DNA of 64,000 nt, from the NCBI RefSeq assembly GCF_029224025.1, contig NZ_CP119392.1:3247001-3311000 (forward strand), read 5' to 3'. The notes beneath the pieces were generated by a model, which ran no database searches, was not told the origin of the DNA, and saw only the letters and a list, made by a program, of their open reading frames with translations. Below are positions 34,701 to 43,176 of this stretch, in pieces; position 1 is the stretch's first letter; each line of letters starts with the position of its first letter. This DNA is from Rhodanobacter sp. AS-Z3 (GTDB lineage: Bacteria; Pseudomonadota; Gammaproteobacteria; Xanthomonadales; Rhodanobacteraceae). Both the position numbers and the translations under genes were made by a program.

Positions 34701-37700
34701 CACCTCCGTTGACTGGTCCGCTTACCGCCAGTGCCTGTGCATTGGTCAGCGCAAAGCCTGCCGCCGTGAAGCTGCCCAGCGTACCGATCTTGTTCGCACC
34801 GCTGAGCGTGGTATTGCCCACCGAGCTACCCGTCAGCGTACCGACCGTGATCACTCCTCCGCTCTGGGTGATGGCGCCACCGGAAGCCAACTCTGCCGTA
34901 GTGGCGTTGATGTTGTTGGCTAGCGCCAGATCGCTGGCCGAGGTCAGCGACACATCACCACCCGCCAAGTCGGTCGTGACATTCAACGCACCGCTGCTCG
35001 TCGTCAGACTGATATTTCCCGTACCACCAGTCGTCGACAAGGGGCCGCCGACAGTCAAATCTTGGCCATTGGTCAGCGCGAAGTTGGCCGCCATGAAGCT
35101 GCCCAACGTGCCGATCTTGTTTGCGCCGTTGAGCGTGGTGTTGCCCACCGAGCTACCCGTCAGCGTGCCGGCCGTGATGGCACCGCCACTCTGTGTGATG
35201 GCACCACCGGAAGCCAGCTCGATCGTATTGGCGTTGATGTTATTGGCGAGCAACAAATCACTTGCCGAGGTCAACGACACACCACCACCCGACAAGTCGG
35301 TCGAGACGTTCAACGCACCACTGCTCGTGGTCAGGCTGATGTTGCCCGTGCCCCCGGTCGTTACCAAAGGACCGCTGACAGTCAGGGCTTGCCCATTGGT
35401 CAATGCGAAGTTGGCTGCCGTGAAGCTACCCAGCGTGCCAATCTTGTTCGCGCCATTCAGGGTGGTATTGCCGACCGAACTGCCGTTCAGCGTGCCTGCC
35501 GTGATAACGCCGCTACTCTGCGAGATGGCTCCGTTGGAGGTCAACTCTGCCGTGGTCGCGGTGATGTCGTTGGCCAAGATCAGATCGCTGGCCGACGTCA
35601 ACGACACATCGCCGCCAGTCAGGTCGGTCGTCACGTTCAACGCGCCGCTGTTCGTGGTCAGGCTGATGTTGCCTGTACCACCGGTAGTTGCCAACGGGCC
35701 ACTCACCGTCAGCGCCTGCGCGTTGGTCAGCGAGAAGTTGGCCGTCGTGAAGCTACCCACCGTGGCGATCTTGTTCAGGCCGCTGAGTGTGGCGTTGCCC
35801 ACCGAACTGCCGCTCAAGATATCGGCGGTGACAACACCGCTTCCACCTTCGGTGATCGTACCCGCCGACGTCAGCGTAGTCGTGGTGCCATTCACTGCAC
35901 CGTTGATCGCCAGGTCGCCTGTCGTCGTGGTCAGTGCCGTGCTGGCACCCCCATTTAGCGGACCATCCACCGCAAGCGACTGCGCATTGGTCAGCGCGAA
36001 ATTCGCCGCAGTGAAACTACCCAGCATGCCAATCTGGTTGGCGCCGTTGAGCGTCGTGCTGCCGACCGAACTACCCGTCAGCGTGCCCGCCGTGATCACC
36101 CCACCAGCACCTTCGCTGATCGCGCCGGCCGAGGTCAGCGTGGTCGTGGTGCCGTTGACTGCACCGTTGATCGCCAGGTCGCCTGCCGTCGTCGTCAGTG
36201 CCGTGCTGGCACCCCCATTTAGCGGACCATCCACCGCAAGCGACTGCGCATTGGTCAGCGCGAAATTCGCCGCCGCGAAGCCCCCCAGCGTGCCGATCTG
36301 GTTCGCCCCATTCAACGTCGTGCTGCCGACCGAACTGCCCGCCAGCGTGCCTGCCGTGATCACGCCACCAGCGCCTTCGTTGATCGCGCCGGCCGAGGTC
36401 AGCGTGGTCGTAGTGCCGTTCACCGCGCCGTTGATCGCCAGATCACCCGTCGTGGTAGTCAATGCCGTGCTGGCACCGCCGTCGACCGGACCGTTCACTG
36501 CCAGCGACTGCGCATTGGTCAGCGCGAAATTCGCCGCCGTGAAGTTGCCCAGCGTGCCAATCTGGTTGGCTTCATTCAGCGCCGTGCTACCGACCGAACT
36601 GCCGCTCAACGTGCCGGCCGTGATCACGCCACCAGTGCCTTCGCTGATCGCGCTGGCCGAGGTCAGCGTGGTCGTGGTGCCGTTGACCGCACCGTTGATT
36701 GCCAAATCACCCGCCGTCGTCGTCAATGCCGTGCTGGCACCCCCGTCGACTGGACCGTTCACCGCCAGCGACTGCGCATTGGTCAGCGCGAAGCCGTACG
36801 CCGTGAAGCTGCCCAACGTACCGATCTGGTTGGCACCGTTGAGCGTCGTGCTGCCACTGGAACTGCCGGTCAGTGTGGCAACATCGAGAATGCCACCAGT
36901 CTGATTGATAGCACCGTTGCTGCTGGTCAGCGACGCAATACCGATCGTATTCAAATTGCTGTTGAGCGTCAGCCCATCGCGTCCGGCCAGCGTGATGTTG
37001 CCGCCACTGAGTACACCCGGGGTAACGATGGATCCGCCGTTCGCCACCAAGGTCAGGTCGGCTGTGCCCGTATCAATACCCGAAAGCGGCAGCATCAGCG
37101 CGCCGCCGGCAGTCAGATTCACCGTACCGTCAAGACCGCCGCTTAGCGCAGCAATCGTCAGGTTGCCCGCATCCACCAGCGTCACGCCGTGCCCCGCAGC
37201 CGTTACCGCACCGGCGAAATGGTTGCCGGCACTGGTCAGCGTGATGCCCCCCGAGCCTGCTTGCAGATTGCTGCTGCCTGCCACCGTCAGCGCGCCAGTT
37301 TGCGTGATGGCACCGCCGTTGCTAGTGGCCGCCAAGGTGCCTGCCACATTACCCTGACCCAAATTCAATGCGCCCGTGCTGGTGGCCGTCAACGCATCAG
37401 TAGCCAGCGCACCGAGCGTCAGTGCGTTTTGATCGGTGATCTGGGTCACGCCACCCGTGAGGTTCACTACGCCGGTGAACATATTGCCGCTGCTGGTCAG
37501 CGTGATTGCGTTGGCGCCGGCGTTGAAGCTCGATGCTCCTGCGACAATGAATGCGCCGCCCTGCGCAATGTCACCACCACTGGTGGTCACCGTAAGGCCA
37601 CCCGCGCCCACAGTAAGCGCATTGGCGCTGAAGGTACCGCTGGTGACGGCCAATTGATTCAGCGCCGCTCCGCTACCCACCGCGCCGCCGAAACTGGCCA

Positions 37701-40700
37701 GACCGCTGGTGTTGACGATCAGGTTGCTGACGCCGTCAAGCGTAGATGCGAAATCGATCGTGCCACCACCACTGCTGGCCAAGGTTGCGTTGGTACCCAG
37801 CGTTACCGCATCGCCATAGGTCTGCGCACCGCTGGTGGTCACGTTGCCATTCAAGGTGGTGCTGCCAGCGCCGTCGGTGAGCACACTGGCCGCTGCCACG
37901 GTGCTGCCGAACGTCGTCAGTCCGCTGCTGTTTACGCTCAACGCACCCAGTGCACCATTGCTGCCGCCAACCGCAGCCGAGAACGTCACCGCACCGCTAC
38001 CGGCGTTGACGGTCAGGGCATGCGCTGTCGCGGCGGCATTGTCCACCGTGCCTGCGAAACTCACCGCACTATTGGTGGTTGCCAAGGTGACATCACTGCT
38101 CAGCATTACCGCGCTGTGATACGTCTGTGCTCCGCCCGTGGTTACATCGCCGTTGATCGTGATGCCATCGCTGGCCGTCGCATCCAGATTCCCGCCCACG
38201 CCAAGTACCGGCAAGGTCAGCGCGGCGCTGGTGTAATTCAGCGTGAAGTTGCCAGTGACGCTGCCAGGCAAGGTCAAAGCGCCTGGATTCGCGTCAATGT
38301 TCTTCAACGACAGGTTGTTGATCGTGCCCGCAAAGGTCGTGCCTGCCTGGAAGTCATTCAGCTGCGTGCCCAGGTCGATGTCCTGCGTCGTCCCTGCCGT
38401 GCCGTTGTTTTGCGTGAACGTCGCCAGGCCCGTCACCGTCAGCGCACCGGTCTGGCTCAACGCTCCATTGCTGCTCACGGCCAGCGTGCCCGTCACCGCA
38501 CTGGTACCTAACACCGTCGCACGATCGTTGGTCAGGCTGGTGTTCGCACCGTTCAAGCTGACGGCACCCGTCAACTGATTGGCATTGTTCAGCGTGATTG
38601 CGCCCGTGCCGGCATTCACCGTCGTGGTGCCACCGGCGGTCAGCGCGCCCGCGGACTGCGTGATCTCCGCATTCGTGCTGGCCAGCGCCAGCGTGTCCAT
38701 GGAGGTCACACTGCCACCAAGGGTCACCCCATTGAAGCCGGTCAGGCTCACAGCGTTGCCACTCAAGGTACCGCCAGTCGACAAGACGCCGCCGTTGGCG
38801 GCCAGTGTCAAGTTGCCGCTGCCAGCCGCGATCGCGCTGCCCGGCAAACTCAGTGCGCCGCCGGCGATCAGGCTCACGTTGCCGTTCGCATTGTCGGTCA
38901 GTGCCGCCACGCTCAGGTCATTGGTGTCGGTCAGCGACACGCCAGCGCCGGTCGCCGAGACCGCGCCCACGAAGTCGTTATTGCCGTCGGCAAGCATGAT
39001 CGCGTTGTTGCCCGCGTCGAAGTTTGACGTGCCAGCAACCACGAATTTTCCACCCTGCGTGATATTTCCGGCCGAGGTGGTAATCGACAGGCCGGAGCTT
39101 CCAATATTCAGGGCATTGCCACTGAAGCTGCCGCTGCTGCTGGTCAGGCCAAGGAGCGCACCAGTGGCGACGCTGCCACCCACTACGCCAGTGAAAGTCA
39201 CTGCACCGTTACCGGCGTTGACGGTCAGCGCATGCGCTGTCGCAGTGGCATTGTCCACCGTGTCCGCGAAACTCACCGCGCTATTGGTTGTTGCCAAGGT
39301 GACATCGCTACCCAACAGCACCGCACTGTGATAAGTCTGCGAGCCGCCCGTGGTTACATCGCCGTTGATCGTGATGCCATCGCTGGCCGTCGCATCCAGA
39401 TTCCCGCCCACGCCGAGTACTGGCAAGGTCAGCGCGGCGCTGGTGTAATTCAGCGTGAAATTGCCAGTGACGCTGCCAGGCAAGGTCAACGTGCCTGGGT
39501 TCGCGTCAATGTTCTTCAACGACAGGCTGTTGATCGTGCCCGCAAAGGTCGTGCCTGCCTGGAAGTCATTCAGCTGCGTGCCCAGGTCGATGTCCTGCGT
39601 CGTCCCTGCCGTGCCGTTGTTTTGCGTGAACGTCGCCAGGCCCGTCACCGTCAGCGCACCGGTCTGGCTCAACGCTCCATTGCTGCTCACGGCCAGCGTG
39701 CCCGTCACCGCACTGGTACCCAGCACCGTCGCACGATCGTTGGTCAGGCTGGTGTTCGCACCGTTCAAGCTGACGGCACCCGTCAACTGATTGGCATTGT
39801 TCAGCGTGATTGCGCCCGTGCCGGCATTCACCGTCGTGGTGCCACCGGCGGTTAGCGCGCCCGCGGACTGCGTGATCGCCGCATCCGTGCTGTCCAGCGT
39901 CAGCGTATCCCCGGCGGACACATTGCCAGCGAGTGTCACGCCAGTGAAGCCGGTCAGGTTGATGGCAGTTCCCGTCAGCGTGCCGTCAATCGTCAGGTCG
40001 CCTGCCGTGGTCGTCAGCTGCGTGCTGGTGTCGGCAGCCACCGTCTTGCCTGCCGCAACTGTCAGACTCTGCGCATTGGTCAGGTTGAAACTGCCGGCGG
40101 TGAAGTCACCCAGGTTAGTGATCGCGTTGGCTTGATCAAGCACGGTGGCTCCTGTCGAACTACCCGACAGGGTATCCACCGTAATAACGCTGCCTGCCGA
40201 TTGCGAGATGGCTCCGCCTGTGTTCAAGGAAAGTGTCGTCGCATGGGTCGGGTTGACCACACCGGCAACGTTCAAATCACCGCTACTGGCATTGCCGATT
40301 TTGATCGTGCTAGCCGTGATGTTGTTCAGTTCCGCGTTTTCGATTTGCAGTTGACTCGTGCCAAGATCACCGACCGAAATGGTTTTTCCTGAGGTGTACT
40401 GCCAGATCGCAGCCGTTCCACCTGTGCCGGCATTGATCGTGCCGTCGATGTTCGCATTGTCGGAGTTGATGTTGACGTCGGCACCGGTGGCGACGGCACC
40501 GCCATTGGTGGTGTCGATCGTGCCAGCCCCGTTTACCGTGACGCGGGCGCCGTCAGTCAACGTGCGCAGAGTGACTTCACCACCGGCCGTTTTGATGCCC
40601 GCCGCTGCAACGTCCATGTCGCCGGTAGTGCTGGTAAGCAGCACACTGCCGGAACCTGCAGTACCGTTGGCAACCGCGCCAGTCGCCTCGGTAATATTGA

Positions 40701-43173
40701 CCGCACCGGTACCCTTGGCGCTGAAGTCGATGTTGTTGACATCAGTCAGGACTGCGCCAGCCGCTCCGATCGAGCCATTAATGCCCGCTGCGGTGAGGGT
40801 CACCGTGCCGCCGCTGATCGTGCCGGCCGAATGCACAATATTGCCGTCGGTTGCCGTGAGCGAGACGTTGCCACTCGAAATGACATCCCCACCGATCGTC
40901 AGATCACCCGTCGCATTGCTGAGTTTGACCAGTCCGGACCCGCCATCGCCACTGACGGACACAGCGTCAGCATCGTTGACCGCCACGCCACCGGCGCCGG
41001 TGTTGGTGAATGCAAGCGTCGCCACTTGGGTATCGATCGCATTGGCAGAGCCAATCCCCGTCGCGGCATTGAGCGTGGCGTGACCTGCGCCGTTGGTAAT
41101 ACTTGCGGCGGTGCCAAGATCTGCATCGGTAATTGCACCGGCGCTCGCCGTCAGTGTGATCAGGCCACCTTGAGCCAGCACCGAGCCGTCGTTGATCCCG
41201 ATGTCGCCCGTGGTTGAGCTCAGCGATATCGTGCCGGTCGCATTGGCTGCGTTGGTCTGCTGCAAGGCCTGGACAGTGACGCCGTCCGCTTCGGTGATGT
41301 TGATATTGCCAGTGGCGCCGTTGTTGACGACGTTGAGCAAGGTTGCGGCTGTGGTGAGGTCGATGCCCGTCGCGGCCGTTGCGTTCACCGTGCCGGCCGA
41401 CAACGTACCAGCCGTCTGGGAAATATTACCTGACGTCGCTGCCAGTGTGGCTGTGCCACCACCAAGCGATATATCGTTGGCAATGCTGATGTTGTTTCCC
41501 GCGTTCAACGTCAGGTTGAGCTGGTCGCCACCCGCCGTGGAATCGTAAATCTTGTTGTTGATCGTGATGTCGTGGGCGGCGTTGAACGTGAGCGCATTGG
41601 TGCCCTTGCCGTTGTAATCGAGATCGGCATCCAGCGTGATGTTGCCCAACTGGTTGTTCGCGCCGGCCGCCGCGGTCGTCACTGTGACATTCGCACCACC
41701 GGTGAGGGCAGCGACTATCAGGTCCACACCGAGCGATGCAGCGTCACCGGACGTGGCGAACGGGGAGCTGGCATTTATATTGGTGTTGCCACCGCCGGCA
41801 ACGATGTCGATGTTGTTCGGGTCGATCAGCCATTCGCCGCCCAGCCCGCCATCAGCCCGGGCCATGACCAGCGGCGCGCCCGTGACGGTGAGTCCGCCGT
41901 GGCTGGAGGTCTCGACAAAGCCGCCATTGCCACCATTGATGCCGCCGCGCGCCGAGAGCACACCGCCGACTATCGAATTGTTCTGCGAGAACACGGCGAT
42001 ACTGCCGCCATTGCCGCTATCCGTCGCATCGGCGTTGACTGTCGCACCATCGGCCACGTAGGCGCGGTTGGCCACGAACAGCCCTTCGCCACCCTGGATG
42101 CCACCGCCAATGCGCACCGAGCCGCCACCTTGCTGGCCAGACGCATCGATATTCGAGCCCACAGTGACCATGACGTCCTGGTCCGATAGCAACTGCGCGC
42201 TGCCACCGTGAACGCCAGACACATTGATGCTGCCGCTGTTGACGACATTGCCGCCATTGCCCACCAACCGCACCACGCCACCATCGGTGCTGATGCCGCT
42301 GGCGTCGATCACGCCCGCGTTGTTGACCAGGTTGGTGAACAGATCCTTGGTCGCCGAGGCTTGCAGCACCACGGTGCCGTCTTCGGCGCTCAACGTTCCT
42401 TTGTTGGTGACTGCCGCTTCCTTGGCGTCCAGTCGATCCTTCAACTCACCAGTGATCTGGATGTTGATCAGACCGTTGCCGTCGAAGTCGAGCGTGGCGT
42501 GCTCGGCGCCATCAAGATTGATCTTGCCGTAGTTGGCGAAGATCAGGCCATCGTTGAGGACGCTGCCTGCGACCAGGCTGACAGAGCCGCCACTCGCCGC
42601 CTGGATCAAGCCGTGATTGACGATGCCGGCGCTGGCACCAGCCACGTTGAGGTTGTAACGACCGGAAAGAAAGTCGTTCGGGGTCAGGTCGAGCGTGCTG
42701 GCCAACAATCCACCGACATTCATCTGCGCGGTGGCGCCGAAGATGATGCCGTGGGTATTGATCAGGAAGACCTGCCCGTTCGAGCTGATCTTGCCGAAAA
42801 TCTGGCTGGGGTTCTGATCGAGAATGCGATTCAGAGCCACCGCCGAGCGACCTGGCTGATTGAACAGCACCGACTCATCGGCTTTCAGGTTGAAGGTTTG
42901 CCAGTTCAGCGCCAGCTTCTGCGAAGCCTGGTTGATGACGGTGCTGTTGCCGCTTTGCGTGATCGTTCCCGAACCGCCCACCACGACGCCGCCGGTGGGG
43001 CCGCCTGCCAAGGCATCGCCACTGAATACGATTGACCCCAGGGCGAGGCCCACGCAGAGGCTGATCGGCCAGGTTCGCCGCAGGGGCAGACCCACTTCCG
43101 ACTTCCGAGTTGCATGGTCGCGCGCCGTCGCGCGCATCGTGCGCTGCTGTGTGCTCTTGCTCATGGTCGTCAT
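31744..43173 (-). CDS. Giant filamentous hemagglutinin-family TpsA exoprotein
   Basis: A 3,809-residue secreted protein. Residues 1-57 look like an extended signal peptide (core SLCVGLALGSIVFSGDALA). Residues about 58-310 form the TPS secretion domain (TQSGNSTVINQ, NWQTFNLKADESVLFNQPG, INTHGIIFGATAQMNVGGLLAS). The rest is Gly/Ala/Thr/Asn-rich beta-helix. Large duplicated segments occupy about 1,100-1,730; about 17 tandem units of 88 or 109 residues cover about 2,090-3,640. The C-terminus (PSGVRLPADQQSGCDPDQ) has two cysteines (3782 and 3792) and no toxin-like CT domain. The transporter gene lies 3 bp upstream. ATG 43173 or 43164 may be used. Role as an adhesin is inferred. Confidence 0.93.
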   Translation of the reverse strand: MTTMSKSTQQRTMRATARDHATRKSEVGLPLRRTWPISLCVGLALGSIVFSGDALAGGPTGGVVVGGSGTITQSGNSTVINQASQKLALNWQTFNLKADESVLFNQPGRSAVALNRILDQNPSQIFGKISSNGQVFLINTHGIIFGATAQMNVGGLLASTLDLTPNDFLSGRYNLNVAGASAGIVNHGLIQAASGGSVSLVAGSVLNDGLIFANYGKINLDGAEHATLDFDGNGLINIQITGELKDRLDAKEAAVTNKGTLSAEDGTVVLQASATKDLFTNLVNNAGVIDASGISTDGGVVRLVGNGGNVVNSGSINVSGVHGGSAQLLSDQDVMVTVGSNIDASGQQGGGSVRIGGGIQGGEGLFVANRAYVADGATVNADATDSGNGGSIAVFSQNNSIVGGVLSARGGINGGNGGFVETSSHGGLTVTGAPLVMARADGGLGGEWLIDPNNIDIVAGGGNTNINASSPFATSGDAASLGVDLIVAALTGGANVTVTTAAAGANNQLGNITLDADLDYNGKGTNALTFNAAHDITINNKIYDSTAGGDQLNLTLNAGNNISIANDISLGGGTATLAATSGNISQTAGTLSAGTVNATAATGIDLTTAATLLNVVNNGATGNINITEADGVTVQALQQTNAANATGTISLSSTTGDIGINDGSVLAQGGLITLTASAGAITDADLGTAASITNGAGHATLNAATGIGSANAIDTQVATLAFTNTGAGGVAVNDADAVSVSGDGGSGLVKLSNATGDLTIGGDVISSGNVSLTATDGNIVHSAGTISGGTVTLTAAGINGSIGAAGAVLTDVNNIDFSAKGTGAVNITEATGAVANGTAGSGSVLLTSTTGDMDVAAAGIKTAGGEVTLRTLTDGARVTVNGAGTIDTTNGGAVATGADVNINSDNANIDGTINAGTGGTAAIWQYTSGKTISVGDLGTSQLQIENAELNNITASTIKIGNASSGDLNVAGVVNPTHATTLSLNTGGAISQSAGSVITVDTLSGSSTGATVLDQANAITNLGDFTAGSFNLTNAQSLTVAAGKTVAADTSTQLTTTAGDLTIDGTLTGTAINLTGFTGVTLAGNVSAGDTLTLDSTDAAITQSAGALTAGGTTTVNAGTGAITLNNANQLTGAVSLNGANTSLTNDRATVLGTSAVTGTLAVSSNGALSQTGALTVTGLATFTQNNGTAGTTQDIDLGTQLNDFQAGTTFAGTINSLSLKNIDANPGTLTLPGSVTGNFTLNYTSAALTLPVLGVGGNLDATASDGITINGDVTTGGSQTYHSAVLLGSDVTLATTNSAVSFADTVDNATATAHALTVNAGNGAVTFTGVVGGSVATGALLGLTSSSGSFSGNALNIGSSGLSITTSAGNITQGGKFVVAGTSNFDAGNNAIMLADGNNDFVGAVSATGAGVSLTDTNDLSVAALTDNANGNVSLIAGGALSLPGSAIAAGSGNLTLAANGGVLSTGGTLSGNAVSLTGFNGVTLGGSVTSMDTLALASTNAEITQSAGALTAGGTTTVNAGTGAITLNNANQLTGAVSLNGANTSLTNDRATVLGTSAVTGTLAVSSNGALSQTGALTVTGLATFTQNNGTAGTTQDIDLGTQLNDFQAGTTFAGTINNLSLKNIDANPGALTLPGSVTGNFTLNYTSAALTLPVLGVGGNLDATASDGITINGDVTTGGAQTYHSAVMLSSDVTLATTNSAVSFAGTVDNAAATAHALTVNAGSGAVTFSAAVGGSNGALGALSVNSSGLTTFGSTVAAASVLTDGAGSTTLNGNVTTSGAQTYGDAVTLGTNATLASSGGGTIDFASTLDGVSNLIVNTSGLASFGGAVGSGAALNQLAVTSGTFSANALTVGAGGLTVTTSGGDIAQGGAFIVAGASSFNAGANAITLTSSGNMFTGVVNLTGGVTQITDQNALTLGALATDALTATSTGALNLGQGNVAGTLAATSNGGAITQTGALTVAGSSNLQAGSGGITLTSAGNHFAGAVTAAGHGVTLVDAGNLTIAALSGGLDGTVNLTAGGALMLPLSGIDTGTADLTLVANGGSIVTPGVLSGGNITLAGRDGLTLNSNLNTIGIASLTSSNGAINQTGGILDVATLTGSSSGSTTLNGANQIGTLGSFTAYGFALTNAQSLAVNGPVDGGASTALTTTAGDLAINGAVNGTTTTLTSASAISEGTGGVITAGTLSGSSVGSTALNEANQIGTLGNFTAANFALTNAQSLAVNGPVDGGASTALTTTTGDLAINGAVNGTTTTLTSAGAINEGAGGVITAGTLAGSSVGSTTLNGANQIGTLGGFAAANFALTNAQSLAVDGPLNGGASTALTTTAGDLAINGAVNGTTTTLTSAGAISEGAGGVITAGTLTGSSVGSTTLNGANQIGMLGSFTAANFALTNAQSLAVDGPLNGGASTALTTTTGDLAINGAVNGTTTTLTSAGTITEGGSGVVTADILSGSSVGNATLSGLNKIATVGSFTTANFSLTNAQALTVSGPLATTGGTGNISLTTNSGALNVTTDLTGGDVSLTSASDLILANDITATTAELTSNGAISQSSGVITAGTLNGSSVGNTTLNGANKIGTLGSFTAANFALTNGQALTVSGPLVTTGGTGNISLTTSSGALNVSTDLSGGGVSLTSASDLLLANNINANTIELASGGAITQSGGAITAGTLTGSSVGNTTLNGANKIGTLGSFMAANFALTNGQDLTVGGPLSTTGGTGNISLTTSSGALNVTTDLAGGDVSLTSASDLALANNINATTAELASGGAITQSGGVITVGTLTGSSVGNTTLSGANKIGTLGSFTAAGFALTNAQALAVSGPVNGGASTTLTTTGGDLAINGAVNGTTTTLTSAGAITEGAGGNITADLLVGNSVGNTTLDGNNHIKNLGGFTSDFSLTNGQTLTVVGPLDGGPSVKLTTTVGDLVINGTITGATTTLISAGSISEGAAGSITASTLTGSSVGNTALNGANKVGTLGSFTSANFALTNAQTLIVSGPLATTGGTGAINLITSSGALNITTDLAGGDVSLTSASDLALANNINATAAELASGGAITQSGGVITAGTLTGSSVGTSTLNGANKIATLGSFTAAGFALTNAQALAVSGPVSGGASTALTTTVGDLAINGAVNGTATTLTSAGAINEGASGVITAGTLTGNSVGNTTLNGANKVGTLGSFTAANFALTNAQALAVNGPVNGGASTALTTTSGDLAINGAVNGTTTTLTSAGTISEGASGVITAGTLTGSSAGSTILGRSNQVDALGAFTTGGDFSFNDAQTLTVNNAPSANGGAGNLSLTATGAASDLVLSSNLTGNTVSLNAGRNINQTSGVITAATLTGSVVGIATLNGANKIGTLGNFTAAGFALTNAQALAVNGPVNGGASTALTTTSGDLAINGAVAGTTTTLTSAGAITEGAGGIITATALTGSSVGSTTMSGANKIGALGNFTAAGFALSNAQALGVSGSVNGGASTNLTTTTGDLAINGAVNGTITTLKSAGAINEGGSGSITATTLTGQSSGATALNGANHIGTLGTFSAANFALTNAQALMVSGPISGGASTALTTTTGDLSINGAVNGTKTKLSSAGAITEGTGGVITAATLSGSAAGGATLGSSSGRINNMVDTLGNFASPAGFSMTNNKTLTLASVDGSTFTVNAGTSTSYLSVTNGDLFQLGTTPLYNGTGTWGATGRMGKGSAAIYVIGTGVQTIANVGMPPAYFYAVDSANKQLPLVGGFAINVPTAQGAGSAQNGNHGDSYIDPSVITANYRSYGIVPSGVRLPADQQSGCDPDQPDQEGCQEGDSVGMVRLMMNGRR
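32240..36930 (-). repeat. Tandem coding repeats of 264 and about 327 bp in tpsA
   Basis: The anchor encoding ALTNAQ recurs at about 32549, 32815, 33069, 33353, 33626, 33887, 34213, 34480, 34738, 35068, 35392, 35719, 35983, 36248, 36512 and 36776, plus a diverged copy at 32267. Spacings are mainly 264 bp (88 codons) or about 327 bp (109 codons), so the repeats come in two sizes. Short units contain NGGASTALTTT and GTTTTLTSAG; long units contain TTGGTGNISLTT and ALANNINAT. Confidence 0.9.
37981..38700 (-). repeat. Copy 1 of a 720-bp direct duplication in tpsA
   Basis: This segment recurs at 39193-39912, exactly 1,212 bp away (404 codons), with few differences. It encodes HALTVNAG through ITQSAGALTAGG, including NNANQLTGAVSLNGANTS. 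Confidence 0.85.
39193..39912 (-). repeat. Copy 2 of the 720-bp direct duplication in tpsA
   Basis: Nearly identical to 37981-38700 at a constant offset of 1,212 bp. The closest stretch, spanning about 38160-38640 and 39372-39852, shows only scattered changes, so duplication or gene conversion was recent. Confidence 0.85.
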
Positions 43174-43176
43174 CCG

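Noticed and set aside
32651..36904. Long plus-strand open frames of 608 and 791 codons opposite tpsA
   Set aside because: Their translation is repetitive, low-complexity Pro/Val/Ala text mirroring the repeat codons of the real minus-strand gene, with no domain or start signal.
32240..36930. Regular repeats as a possible CRISPR array
   Set aside because: Units are 264-327 bp, coding and in frame; no short repeat/spacer pattern and no cas genes.
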